Source: Golubevia sp. BC0850 (lineage: Eukaryota > Basidiomycota > Exobasidiomycetes > Golubeviales > Golubeviaceae). Taken from it: a DNA stretch of 64,000 nt. The stretch spans positions 1 to 64,000 of the forward strand of contig JAAVVG010000021.1 of NCBI GenBank assembly GCA_012976225.1. Reading direction: 5' to 3'. A program made the position numbers and the translations under genes. Each line of letters opens with the position of its first letter. Positions within the stretch are counted from its first letter, which is position 1. The notes beneath the pieces were generated by a model that worked only from the letters and a program-made list of their open reading frames with translations, had not been told where the DNA came from and made no database searches. Shown here piece after piece: positions 1-10,491 of the stretch.

Positions 1-41
1 AAAAAAAAAAAAGAAAAAGAAAAAAAAGAAAAAAAAAAAAA

Positions 42-85
<44 letters not shown>
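1..85. repeat. A-rich tract (T-rich on the coding strand of MTR3)
   Basis: 81 of 85 bases are A, interrupted only at 13, 19, 28 (G) and 42 (C). On the minus strand this is a long T tract inside the last visible MTR3 intron. It may be an extreme polypyrimidine tract, a slippage-prone repeat, or a contig-end artefact. Confidence 0.85.
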
Positions 86-87
<2 letters not shown>

Positions 88-1231
88 AACCCCAAAAGTC
101 AAATCAGGTCAGCTCGAGCTTTAATTTTCACAGAGGAGCAAAGGGAAAGAGGACTCACCCCAGCAACTCCAATTACCAATCCAAACATTTCAATCCCAGC
201 ATCAGCCAAAGCGACACTTGCAGCCGTAGTTCCAGCAGCGGCGCAGCTGTCTTCAGTCCCATCTGCTTCTAAGATCGTGATGTAGATGTCTAGAGAAGCT
301 TTTGGAAGGAGATCTAGACGGATCGATGGGAGTAAGGAAGAGTGGATCTGGGAGGAAAGGGAGGGGGATTCTGTGTCCTGAGAAGAGAGGATGGTGGCGG
401 GATAAGAGGGAGAGAACAGGAGAGCCGAAAGGGGAGAGAGAGAGGAGAAAGGAAAGAAGCAAAGATCAGAAATGGAGAGTTGGGAGTTCAGTGAAACTTC
501 GATACAGGCCTTCTTGCGGAACATCAAAATCTTCTCGCTCTTTTCTTGAGATATTCAAAGGATTGAGATACCAACTTTTCCGGGCTTCTTCCTTCGTTGA
601 GTCGCGAAAGGAGCGTACTTGACTTCTACGTTTAGTTCTGCCTTGTCTGAATATTGACGACCTCGAACTTGTCGGGGTCCATATCTGGATCGGTCGAGAG
701 AGAGTTGAAGCAGATAAGTCAAGTTCAACACTCCAATGAGAGAAGGCGAAGGTGGCGTGAAATAGATGGGAGAAGGAAGAAGATGCAACTCACACTGCAC
801 AGGCTAATTTCAAAGAGCCGGTCTCTATGTATGCACTCCCATTTGCAGCTGGAATCAGGCCAGTTCTCAAGACTTTCAAGTTTGGGGGGAATCGAAGAGC
901 GTTTATCAGGACTGTTGGAGGTTTTTGCTTAAAACTTCTAGCTCTACCTACACCTCAAATCAGCCTTTCCGTCCACTTGCCTGCTCTCCCCTCCGACCTA
1001 AACTTGACTCAATCTTGAGCTATAAGCTTAGAATTACTCACAGATTGGTCTAATCTCATCGATGGCCCTTCCCTGCTGTTTCCTAATTTGCAAAGCTGAA
1101 AGTTCAACTTCTTCTTGCACCGATTCGGTTGCCTTTGATTTCCCTTTGAGATCGTTAGTAGTCGTAGCGAAGACTGGAGGGAATGAAACTTCTGGACCAT
1201 TAATCCTTCTTCTATCAAAAGTAGATCCCAT
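1..1231 (-). CDS. MTR3: Exosome RNase PH-like subunit Mtr3, 3' end outside window
   Basis: This is the 5' part of an RNase PH-fold subunit of the RNA exosome ring (MTR3/EXOSC6 type), a non-catalytic ring protein for 3'-5' RNA decay in nucleus and cytoplasm. Exon 1 (1042..1231) starts MGSTFDRRR and ends in the family signature R-x-IDEIRPI. The next exon (about 785-865) reads LRTGLIPAANGSAYIE, the usual substrate-channel segment. Then come YGPRQ, KAELNVEVKYAPFA (about 640-700), and an exon ending near 158 with LLPKASLDIYITILEADG and AASVALADAGIEM. The subunit call rests on the YGPRQ...APFA pattern and the RRR N-terminus, which fit Mtr3 better than Rrp41. A GTGAGT donor at about 157 opens an intron that runs off the left edge, so the C-terminus is missing. 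The middle exon borders (480-600) are uncertain. Divergent from PRE1. Confidence 0.82.
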
Positions 1232-1394
1232 TCTTAATCTGAAGAAGTTCTTGTTGATTGGGTTGTCTTGAAGAATTGTGAAGCCAACAACTTGCTCTCT
1301 CTCAAAGTCGCCAACCCACCACTCTACTCCCTAATTCTCTTTCCATTCCAACCTCGACTTCTTTCAATCTTTCAACTCCAATTAACAATTCAAG
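1232..1394. promoter_or_regulatory. Divergent promoter MTR3/PRE1
   Basis: These 163 bp separate the two start codons. The PRE1-proximal half is strongly CT-rich on the + strand (about 1300-1390), typical of fungal core promoters and 5'UTRs. I looked for the yeast proteasome element GGTGGCAAA and did not find it. Confidence 0.5.
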
Positions 1395-2521
1395 ATGGCC
1401 GAATGCTCTTTTGGAATTACAGGAAAAGGATACACAATCGTTGCATCAGACTGTAATGCAGCAAGATCAATCGTCAAAATGAAGGGAGATCAGGATAAGC
1501 AAAAGGTTTTGTCAAATCATTTAGTCATGGCTGTTAATGGTGAACCAGGTGACACTTTACAATTCGCTGAGTACGTTGAGAGAAACTTGAGATTGTACGG
1601 AATTAGGTGAGTAAGATAGCCAACATGCTCATCTGATCGAGTGGAGAGAGAGTAGAGGAGAAGAAACCTGCATTTCTACCCTGCAGAGAAAGCTAGATGG
1701 CAATTTAGAGAATCAAAATTAGTATAGGAGGCTAGGTTAGGGGCTGCAGGAAGGCAGTCGTGGGGGAGAGACTCTATCTTCAGATCAAGGTGGAAGGATG
1801 ACGAGGCAGGTGTGATCATCTCACTTCCACATCTGGCATTCAGCTCAGATTCTCATGAAAGCTGCTAGAATCTAATCATACATTTCAGGCATTCTCAGCT
1901 TCCCGATCATTGAGGTAGACATGGAGGGCGTCACTCTGAGATCAGATAGGCCCAATCGGTCGCCTCCTCCAGGTCTCTATCTGGGAGGTATTGGGCTCGC
2001 TCTCTATCTCAACTATGATAGTAGTTCAAGAACTTGAATCTTTTTAGGCTGTCGAGATGTCACTCTCCCATTCGGAATCCCAAGCTCCAGCCCTCCCTCT
2101 AACCCTCACCCTTCCTCACCTCTCCCTTGCTCCTCTCTCTCTCAGGCATCACGTAGAACTTCGACCAAAAGCAGCTTCTTCATGGATTCGTTCTCAACTT
2201 GCCGATTCTCTACGTTCTCGTCATCCTTATCAAGTGAATCTTCTATTAGGAGGTTTCGATCTACCAACCTCAACTCCAACTTTACATTGGTTAGATTACT
2301 TAGGAACTTTAGCAACAGTCCCGTATGCCGCACATGGTTATGGTGCTTACTTTTGTTTATCCTTAATGGATGCTCATCATAGACCTGATATGACTCAAGA
2401 AGAAGGCTTGGATCTACTTAGAATGTGTATCAAAGAATTGAAAATTAGATTCGTTATGGATTTGGGAAGTTGGAAAGTTAGGATTGTTGATAGGGAGGGA
2501 ACCAGGGAAGTTGAACTATGA
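1395..2521 (+). CDS. PRE1: 20S proteasome subunit beta type-2 (beta4)
   Basis: Subunit beta4 of the 20S proteasome core, a structural non-catalytic beta subunit. Two exons fit cleanly: 1395..1606 and 2146..2521, with the split codon AG|G rejoining the frame as GIR-HHVELRP. The product is about 195 residues, the normal beta4 length. It begins directly with the mature fold (MAECSFGITGKGYTIVASD) with no propeptide and no N-terminal catalytic Thr, as expected for beta4. GEPGDTLQFAEYVERNLRLYGIR matches the family signature GDTVQFAEYI. Exon 2 has NLLLGGFD, LHWLDYLGTL and YAAHGYGAYF, then DLLRMCIKEL, all typical Ntn-hydrolase beta elements. The single 539 bp intron is much longer than other introns here. 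Divergent from MTR3. Confidence 0.95.
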
Positions 2522-2976
2522 AGAATGATAATGAATGATTTGGAAGGAAGGGGTTGAGAAGGGATGAAGCAGAAAAAGTCATCAAAACTCTACTTCCTTT
2601 TGTAATCGAACCGAAACGAAAATCCAAGTCACGAAAATCAAAGAAACATAAATTGAGTGAAGTTTTCTTTGGGTAGAAAGATTCCTTTGGAGAACTCCTG
2701 ACAGCCCGCACGGAGTGAATGGTCTTGGACTCTTGGACCAATCGCACGCGATTTGAAAGCAGTCAAGTGCTGATCTAGAATCTGCCAAAACTAAACTGGC
2801 TACTCACAGGAGGAGAAGGGATATTTTCTTGCTTCGAAGGCTAAATAATCGGGGTTACAGTGAGATATGAGGCGATCGCAGAGAGACTAACCATTCTGCG
2901 CTCCCTGTGCTTCCCTGCGCACCCGACGAATCACAGATCGACAAAGCTGTTTCCTTTCCTTTTTAACTCCATCAAT
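2522..2976. other. Intergenic, PRE1 3' flank and promoter of the F-box-like gene
   Basis: No convincing ORF. The antisense ORFs at 2478-2788 are low-complexity and lack conserved features. An AT-rich and pyrimidine-rich stretch (about 2940-2970) precedes the downstream start. Confidence 0.5.
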
Positions 2977-3969
2977 ATGAGTGGTATCAAATCTATCACA
3001 AACCTGAAGGACCACCAAGCACCGTTCGACCGAACTCTTGAGAAGATGAGTTTACAAGTGAGTACCGAATTGTCGTTTCATCCCTTTTCTCAGCCCAACC
3101 GCTGACTGGCTGCCATTTCTACTCCATCTTAATTTGATCTCTGATTCAATTATAGAGCGGTTCCAGATTTGCTACCTGTAGAGCTGTGGAATCCAGTTAG
3201 AAAAGCCGCTCTACGCTGTTGGTCAACACTCAAAGATTCAAAGGAGCTTCCTCTCTGCTGCAAAGCTTTCTGTTTCACGGTTTCCGACTTAAAGTTTCAG
3301 GATTCAACTATCACACTTCAGGATTCGGAATCAATGATACACAACTTCGAATTTCATCCTATCTCCGCTCGTGGCCCAGGCGAGATCATCATTCCTTTAG
3401 AGATTCCTTTCAGTTTATCCTCTCGTTTTGCTAAATCAGAACTTAAACATTTGGTTAAACTGACTTACTACGTAGATGCTGAGGATAGTGTTGAAGAGAG
3501 TCTCAAGTTTTGGTCTTCAATCTTTACCTCATGTCCATCTAAAAAGATCGGATGCTCGGGGTCTGCAGCTTTGACTTGGCCCCGAGATAAGAAAGATACA
3601 GGTTTAACTCAAGTTGTCTTGGATCTACCAGTCTTGGATCTACCAGTCTTGGATCTATGAAGGTTAGGGGAAGATAGCAACTGTCAAGAGCTAGGGGCTT
3701 TGATTGGCAGTTATGTCTGTGACGAGGAAGTGGAAGGACGAAAATGGAAAAAATTGGATATTGGGATTCATCTAGGCACTGCTCCATAAACCCACTCAAG
3801 ATTAACATCAGCTTCAAAGATAATTAAAGAGCTAGATCAACAGATCTCAGACTTACACATTCTTTTACCCGTTCCACGAATTGGAGGTTGGACTGCCGAT
3901 TTGGATCTACGCTTCAAAGTGCAGTCGCTGCAAGACGATTATCCTTTCATCGAACTTATCGCAAATTAA
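2977..3969 (+). CDS. F-box-like protein of unknown target
   Basis: Likely an F-box-type adaptor, inferred from the short motif only. Exon 1 starts at 2977 (MSGIKSITNLKD) and ends in a GTGAGT/GTACCG region near 3060. The second exon carries VPDLLPVELWNPVRKAAL followed by ELPLCCKAFCFTVSDLKF, the LPxEL...LxLCCKxF layout common in basidiomycete F-box-like proteins. The rest has no recognised domain (residues about 60-200). The open frame runs to 3660 through a short tandem repeat. Alternatively an intron from about 3602 to about 3854 removes that repeat and joins, in phase, an exon reading HILLPVPRIGGW and ending FIELIAN at 3969. The second model gives better coding sequence. Function is not assignable; it resembles the decayed gene at 8971 in layout. 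Confidence 0.55.
3616..3657 (+). repeat. 15-bp tandem repeat, nearly three copies
   Basis: Unit GTCTTGGATCTACCA. In frame it would encode VLDLP repeated and ends at a TGA. It lies either at the 3' end of the F-box-like frame or in its last intron. Confidence 0.85.
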
Positions 3970-4949
3970 GCAAAAGATCACTCCGAGAATAGGTTTGAAA
4001 ACATGTGGAAATTGGTGAGCTGTCCTTTGCGTGTCGGCGACCATAACGATGACTTTGACAATTAAGAATACCGTGACTATGATGATTACCGTGACAATTA
4101 TCATAATTATGACGAATACAACCTTAGTGACGACAGTGATTGTTGGCGCCATCCGAGTGATTAAATGAAGTGGAATTGAGGGTTCTCCAGCTGCGGTTTC
4201 TCATTTGCTCTCTTCCCTGCTTGTATCATCCGGCTCAATTCCCTTTTCCTGGTCTCCTCACCCCTGTAGTTCCGCTTTAGGAAGCCACATTGGCCTCACT
4301 CGTGGCACAAGTCACTTCAGCTAAGACTCCGAGCTACACAGTCAACTGAAACTGAGAGCCAGACTTCTCGGTACTGGGTTTGAGCATGTTGAGAATATTG
4401 GAAATAGACTCGAAGCTTGAAAATATATAGGTCTCACGATTCGACCATCTTACCCATTTCTCTTCCGATTTCAAGTCCATTCTGTGTATTTCTCATGAAG
4501 CAATCTTTTACTTTTCCAATCTCACCTTTGCTTCTACTTCCTTGATCCTCTTTTCGACCGACCCATTTGATGTTTTGTCGCCAGCTCTGCAAAAGTCTCT
4601 TCACTAAAACGCAACCATGAATTCTTATTCTTTCACCCGAACCCGAGTAATCGACATACTTTCCGTGACCAAATAGTTTATCCGACTGGAAGTTGTGTTT
4701 TTGTTTTGCGGAGCGACAGACTTAAGGTCTGTCGACTGTCACACGAACAAACACGTAAGAGGTAGGCGAATGTTTTCCCCGGACGATCTCAAACTAATTT
4801 CAATTCTAACCTTTATTCACTATCAGATCATCAACTAAGCCTTTGTAAGGCACGATTGATACATTTCGTTGGATAGAAGAAATGAAAGAAAAAAAACAAG
4901 GAAAATTAAAGACGAAGAGATTTCAGAGGAGATGATTTTTCTCGAAAGT
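3970..4949. other. Intergenic region with low-complexity segment and a hairpin
   Basis: About 980 bp between the ends of the F-box-like gene and the ACBP gene, which are convergent. At 4040-4140 a near-trinucleotide pattern (repeated GTGAC/ATGAT/AATTAT) gives T/I/V-rich ORFs in several frames on both strands. That is a composition effect, not evidence for a gene. A perfect hairpin lies at 4714..4734. No RNA gene recognised. Confidence 0.5.
4714..4734. repeat. Perfect 8-bp inverted repeat, 5-nt loop
   Basis: CGACAGAC, loop TTAAG, GTCTGTCG. It lies in the middle of a 980 bp intergenic region, about 215 bp beyond the ACBP stop. It could be a structured 3'UTR element, a protein site, or chance. 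Confidence 0.8.
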
Positions 4950-6180
4950 TTAGGCGCTCTTGATTTCTTCGGCCCACTTGGCAGCGTCAACATCGTCTGT
5001 TCAGTCAGAAGAAGAGTGGAAGAGAAAGGTTGGGAAGAAGAAAAGGGAAGAGGGGTCAGCGATCGAGACTCGAGGCGAAAGAAGAACAGCCCGAACGTGT
5101 CGAGAAAATGGGAAAAACCTAAAGCGGAACTTACCAGAGTGGCTTTGTAGAATCTGAAGAGGTGGAAAGTGGCAAAACAAAGACAAGAGGGTGAAAGAAG
5201 TAAGACAGAGGACAAGTGTTGATTCCGAGATCGAGAGGTTAGGTAGGGCAGTATCGACGTCCACTCTCTTCGCTGACTCCAAAGCTTCAATACGAGGAGA
5301 GCATCCCAAAGATAAAGAGCAAGGATATCATGCAGTTCTTGCACCGACTTAGCATGTGGGCAAGAAGACGGAGGGTCTTCAAGTCTTCAACCCAGCCTCT
5401 CTCCCTCTTCCCTTCCTTCACATGTTCCCGTTCATTTGACTAGCAGTTCTTTCTTCGATCAGATGACTTACTTCTAATAGGTGCTCGACGTACTGCTTCT
5501 TGGCATCATCCTGAGAAGTACCTTCAACTCCCTTCCAAGCGTCCCTATAGAATGAGAGAGATGAGATTAAAACTCAAGTCAGTTCTCCGAATGCAGACCT
5601 TGTCTTCAAGAACCTCAGATGAACACCATAGCTGGTACTAACCACTTGGCCTTTCCAGTGAAGTCTAAGCAGCAAAAAAGGGGGTTCAAGAGAGGTGTTG
5701 GGGTTAGGAGCTGTTGAGGATTGGAGGAGCTCGCTATTAACAGAAGTTGAAGAAACTAACCCATCATTCCTGGGCGGGAGGTGTTGACATCACCGATGGT
5801 TCCTTGCTTGTAGCTGTTACACACAAGCAAAGAGAGGAGGAAAGGAGAGAGGAGAGAGCGGGAGTGAGTAAAGTTAGCCGTGCGCAGCGAACAGCAGAGA
5901 GAAGAGCACAGGATGGAAGAGGTTACTAACAGAGAGTAGAACTTGAGTTGATCGGCTTGAGATGGCTTGACAGCTCCATCCTGATGTAGAAAGGGAGCAA
6001 GTGAAGGAGGGAGAGAGTACGGAAAAGTAGGAGGTGGTGAGCGAGGTGAGTGGAGGAGCCGGTCGAGCAGGGTATGACAAGCTACCAGAAAGACAACTGC
6101 TAGCTAATCTTGAAGTGATAGCTTACCTTTGGCATTGATCCAACTACGGAAACGGCTTTGTCGAATTGAGAGGCGGACAT
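4950..6180 (-). CDS. ACB1: Acyl-CoA-binding protein (ACBP)
   Basis: A cytosolic carrier of long-chain acyl-CoA esters. I could join the exons in phase: 6127..6180 (MSASQFDKAVSVVGSMPK), 5931..5980 (DGAVKPSQADQLKFYSL), about 5766-5818 (YKQGTIGDVNTSRPGMM), about 5642-5665 (DFTGKAKW), about 5480-5546 (DAWKGVEGTSQDDAKKQYVE), a 19-nt microexon 5135..5153 (ILQSHS), and 4950..4996 (DVDAAKWAEEIKSA). The ACBP signature is complete: FYSLYKQ, GDVNTSRPG, KAKWDAW and the KKQYVE helix. The product is about 105 residues against a usual 86-90. The extra length is the C-terminal tail encoded by the last two exons. Seven exons for so small a protein is notable. Divergent from the CMC1-like gene, 123 bp away. 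Confidence 0.93.
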
Positions 6181-6303
6181 TTTTAATAGATGATTGTGGT
6201 AGAGAGTTGAAGACTTGAAGTTGAAATCACCTCTTGGAGGCTCTGGATCTCTCTGTTCTCTCCCAAAGGCATTCCTTCTCGCAACTTCCAAGCTTTTTTC
6301 AAC
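6181..6303. promoter_or_regulatory. Divergent promoter ACBP/CMC1-like
   Basis: Only 123 bp separate the two ATGs, so the genes must share control sequence or have overlapping 5'UTRs. No specific site recognised. Confidence 0.5.
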
Positions 6304-6862
6304 ATGTCATCTTCAGCTCTTTCAAATAGAGAACAGGACACTCTTCTAAAAGCTACAAAGGAGAACGCTCTGAAGAAATGCGATGACTTCGTGAAGGGTA
6401 CGTCTCTCTTCTGATAATCCTCTGTCGTCTCTAGGGATTCTCTCCTAAACCTCTCTCTTTCTTTGTTCATGGGCATGGTCTCTTTTGACCTCTAGCCTTT
6501 GCGGACTGCTCTTCAGGTAGAACGATCTCTGTAGTTTGGGCCTGTAGATCTCATCATAAAGAACTTCAAGAATGTTTACGACAGTAGTCAGTATCCCTTC
6601 ATTCCCCCTTTCCTTCCTATATCTTTGCTCAAAGTGACTGAAAGTACTCTTATTTTCATAGCTCTTCAAAGGGGAAGCAAAGGCTCCTCAATCAGTTCTT
6701 CCATGCTAACCTTCGCTGACAAACTTCTTCTTTTCTATCCCTCTTGAAAACTTATTTCCGTCCTCCAGTACATCGGAAGAAGCCATGGATTCAGCTCGAA
6801 GGGAATATTTAGTCAAAGATAGACCGGCAGGTACATCTCAGAAGAAGTATGAGAAGTACTAG
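6304..6862 (+). CDS. CMC1-like twin CX9C protein (COX assembly factor family)
   Basis: A small protein of the CMC1 family, which is imported to the mitochondrial intermembrane space by the Mia40 oxidative route and helps copper delivery and cytochrome oxidase assembly. Exon 1 (6304..6397) reads MSSSALSNREQDTLLKATKE then KKCDDFVK. Exon 2 begins in phase as AFADCSSG and continues VVWACRSHHKELQECLR. Exon 3 (about 6770) reads TSEEAMDSARREYLVKD and ends KYEKY at 6862. Both CX9C motifs have exactly nine residues between cysteines (C-DDFVKAFAD-C and C-RSHHKELQE-C), the key diagnostic. About 85 residues, normal for the family. Family assignment is firm; orthology to CMC1 rather than a related twin CX9C protein is likely but not proven. 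Confidence 0.85.
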
Positions 6863-7352
6863 GGAACGTTCTTCTCTTTGCTTGAAACTTGAGAAACTTG
6901 AAAGTCTTGACTTGTAGTTACGTTGAACTTCGCCACTCTTTAGAATCATAGATGCATCATTCCAACAACTCCGTCTAAATTTGATCAGGCTGCACAGATG
7001 AAGTGCTTTGGGACATCAAATCCATGGAAACTTGGAAACTCTGCTTCAGAGCGGTCCATAATCTCTGCTAACGTGCGATCTAACGATTTTTCTCTGCCAG
7101 AATTCAATCGAATCTTTGAAGATTGAAACTTTGACAGTTTGGTCAAACCTAGCTGGACCGTGTTCAAAAGCAACAAAGGGGCGAAAGAAGGGAAGAAAGG
7201 ACCAGAGGGGAATTGCTAGAAAGATATAAAATACAATGATACTGATTTGAGCAGGTGCATGGAAGCGACTTGAACGTTACGAAAGAGAGGTTTCGTTGAA
7301 GGAGAAAATAGACAGATGAAGATCAAAGAGAGTACTGGAAACAAAGCCTCCT
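6863..7352. other. Intergenic, no gene seen
   Basis: Convergent 3' flanks of the CMC1-like gene and RPC25. Short antisense ORFs lack conserved motifs. Confidence 0.5.
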
Positions 7353-8800
7353 TCAAGCAGCAGCAGCATTTTCCCACCAAGGAACAGGCCCAAGCATTTG
7401 TTCTGCTATCGAAGCCTGCAAAAAGGTCCAACAAGTCAAGTTTAAAATGAAGGGATTAGATAGTTTCGTCAATTTTAGTCTAGTCATCAACCTTCTCTCC
7501 CTATCTCTACTCTCTACTCACCTGAATCTCATAACAAACAACCTTCTCCCCACCAGCTCTACCACTTCCCCCAAGTCCGTCTCCGAAATTCGATTGTCCA
7601 GGTATACCATTGGCATTACTACTCATAGAAGAAACGATCTCAGGTCTAATAGGTCCAGGTTCTGGATCTCTGAATTCATCTGACAGAACTCTAAATTTGA
7701 TTAACTCTTCCTTGTCTAACCAGAATCGAGATTCTTTTGGACATAAGAGTGGGTTGACTTGTTGATCTGAAGTTGGGTCGAACAGGGTGAACCAGAGGGA
7801 TTCAGAGTGGTCGCTGAGAAGGAGAGGAGGGAAGAGCGTGGGGTTAGATGGGGAAATGGGAAGAGAAGTTGGGGAAGGGAGGCTTACTAAGTTGCATGTT
7901 CTGGCATTTGAGATCGAGGGACGTAGATGTCGTCATAGAAACCTAGGGAGACTGGAAGGGGTGATCGAATTTCGAGTCAGCGATTTTTGCAGATGCTTCC
8001 TTGAGATCTTACGCCCTATAACTCGAAATACTGTTCTTTTGTTCAATGATGTCCAAAAGACCAGCTAGAGACTCGAAAGATAAGAGGCCGCATAGAGGAT
8101 GTGACTCACTTCGAATTCCACCTTCGTCTGAACTTTTGATCCTACCTAACAGGATCTCATCTCGCACGGGCCTGAAAACTACTAGTCTAAATTTCGCTGA
8201 TAGGTCATTAATTGAGGAGAGAAGAGGAAGGAGAGGTCAGTAAAGAATCAAAAGGAATGGGAAGGACAGAGGTTCAGATCTTGGAGAGCCATAAGAACCG
8301 AGAGGTACGTCTCTTCCCAATTGGTTTCAAGAGTGAAAAGATGTCGAAATATCGGCTTGATCTTCGACTCGATTATTAGCATTTGTCAACCTGCATAGCC
8401 GACTGTCCATCAGCTGCTCACTTCCTTCTCTTGGTCCACCCTACCATCATCTCTCCCTCCCTCTGCCTGATGAATCCATAAAGCTTCAATCATTATCCAA
8501 ACTTGGACTCACTCTTATGATAAATGCAACCATCTCCCCACCTGACCTTTCCTTCATTAATTTCCAAAAAGTCATGAAAGCAGATACACAATCCAACCTC
8601 TGGCAGTACTTTATAAGCGAACTTCTTGTTGATGGTCGATTTTAAAGCTTCTGTTGGTTCAATGTCGAAGAATCGAGGTTCTATCCTAACTGTGTCCTGA
8701 AGGAGAAGGAGAGAATAAGGTTAAGTCTCAACAGATGATTGGTAGTTGGGTTGGGATGTGATTTACTGTTACTCACTTCTATGTCTGCTAATACGAACAT
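7353..8800 (-). CDS. RPC25: RNA polymerase III subunit RPC8 (Rpc25)
   Basis: The Rpb7-like stalk subunit of RNA polymerase III, which acts in initiation of tRNA and 5S transcription. Exon 1 (about 8774-8800) reads MFVLADIE. Exon 2 (about 8590-8699) gives DTVRIEPRFFDIEP, ALKSTINKKFAYKVLPEVGL and ICFHDFLEI, the N-terminal tip domain. A later exon encodes RDEILLGRIKSSDEGGIR (about 8105-8210), the start of the OB fold, then RFYDDIYVPRSQMPEHATY (about 7880-7970), LDKEELIKFRVLSDEF and RDPEPGPIRPEI (about 7640-7790). The last exon ends MLGPVPWWEN plus four Ala at 7353; a tryptophan pair near the C-terminus is typical of RPC8. At least six exons; the borders near 8000-8100 are approximate. Confidence 0.9.
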
Positions 8801-8970
8801 TCCTAATTTCTACCTGTCTGAGCTCAATTCTTCTATTGGATTCGCTGTTCTACGATTCTGCACTTGTGTTGTTGTACAAAAAGGCCAAAAAGTTGAGCCC
8901 GATTGCGATCTTCTCGCCCAACCTTCTTCACCTCACTCTCTCACTCTCTCTTCCACTCTCATCTGATCTA
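8801..8970. promoter_or_regulatory. Divergent promoter RPC25/F-box-like pseudogene
   Basis: 170 bp between RPC25 and the first possible ATG of the neighbour. The right half carries dense CTCACTCTCTC runs. Confidence 0.4.
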
Positions 8971-10491
8971 GATGACTAAATCTAAAAAGCGAGCGCTTGC
9001 AGCTACAGCGAAGAACAAAGAGAGAGCCGACTTTGCTTGCTTCCAGAAGATGTGGTTGTTCCTATAGTCAATTTCATTCAAGCCTTTCCCTCTGAAATGA
9101 CCATCGGGAAGACTTTTAACTTTGAAGTAGGCAGAAGAGAAGCTAGAAAGTGAGTGCTCAATATTTCTCATTCATTTCTTTAAACTTCATGGCCTTCTCT
9201 ATGCTCTCTCTTTTCTTTTTCCAGAACCAGAGACTACACACTTCTATCCATCTCAATGTCGACTAAGCAAGCTTATTCAGTTTATTATCCCGCTCTTTTA
9301 CAAACCGTTTCATTTTCACCATATCATTTACCTTCAGTTTACCTTCTCTTAAAGAGACAGCCTTCATTTGGAAGGCTCTCGTATTGAACCTCAACACCAC
9401 AGATTTAACAAGTCCAGATACTCGTTCAGATCAAATCTCTTTCGATCGAGCCTTTACAAGATATCCTTTCGTTACCACCTCTCCACTTTGGGATCAAGAT
9501 TCTTTATATCAAGAGAAAGTTGATAAGATGATGACCTATATTTTAGAAAGGTGCACTCACCTTCAAACCCTTCTTTTCAGTCGTCAAACTGTCAATCTTT
9601 TCTTTCAGACTGTAGTAGATGGCAAGAGATTACCATACGGATTCTTAACAAAGAGTTTGAAGAGAATCTATTTCCCTTACGAACCTGATCCAGCATTTAG
9701 TATCTCAGGAAGAAACGCGATTTTCATCCTTGTTTTCTGTCAAGGGTTAGAGAAAGCCGTACTCTCTTTTTTTGGTTTCTCAAGCTGATGTCGCTTATCT
9801 TTTTGAATTCAGTGATACTTTCAAAGGTTTATCGAAGGTTAAGCAATTAGCCATAGCTCCTAACTTTCCGTGGAAACCTGAAGACAAGAGATCTCATTGC
9901 GGAACTCCAGCTGAAAGCAGAAAGGAGTGGACCTTTGGGAACAAGAAGTCAGACACGGTTTATCATTTCTTGAAAGTCACGAATCAGTTAGAGTCCTTAG
10001 AATTAGGAGCAATGAGAGGATGCACGCCTCAGAGAGGAGATTCCACCGAAATTAATCCGACTTGTATCGACGCTCTCACGAGCTCATTTAAAACATTAAA
10101 GCATCTTCGAGTAATTCAAGGAACTCCTCAATTCGAAAATCGTCTATTTGCCAACTTGACTCCTTTTGAATCTTTAACAATCCTAGGTATTGATCAAGTC
10201 CCAATCACAGCTTTATCTGCTTGGAAACAGAGTCCTCTTCCTCCTAAACTGGAGATCCTTCAACTACTTCACTATTTATTTACACCGGATCAATCTGTTG
10301 ATGGTGACTTTTCAGAAGAGAGAGAACTAAGAACGATCCTTGAAAATAGAGAGTGTCCAACCCTCAAAGAAGTCGTCGTACCTGCTGCTCCTGTTGACTT
10401 CGCTGATCAAACAACTGAACATATAGAATCATTCAAACAGTGGAGAGCTATAAGGGCAAAATTGAGTAGCTTGGAGGGCTTTAAGAATTGA
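8971..10491 (+). pseudogene. F-box/LRR-like gene with frame disruptions
   Basis: The protein fragments look like a basidiomycete F-box-like protein with an LRR-like tail. In order: LLPEDVVVPIVNFIQAF (9040-9090, F-box position), YTLLSISMSTKQAYSVYYP and LLQTVSFSPYHLPSVYLLLK (about 9238-9352), KALVLNLNTTDLTSPD (from 9380), MMTYILERCTHLQTLLFS, then LFEFSDTFKGLSKVKQLAI, LESLELGAM, FKTLKHLRVIQ and FESLTILGI to the stop at 10491. These cannot be joined in one frame. The frame changes near 9365 without a plausible intron and again at the T7 run near 9767. The F-box segment also has no in-frame ATG, since the ATG at 8971 is in another frame. The gene is therefore either decayed or carries sequencing indels; the T7 break could be the latter. 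Target unknown. Confidence 0.55.

Noticed and set aside
1-85. Left-edge A tract read as a telomere or transposon tail
   Set aside because: No telomere repeat, and it lies inside an intron of MTR3; a plain T tract or assembly edge is simpler.
3907-4152. Minus-strand V/I-rich ORF that would make a membrane protein
   Set aside because: Comes from a repetitive GTGAC/AATTAT composition; the other frames are equally open and there is no conserved motif.
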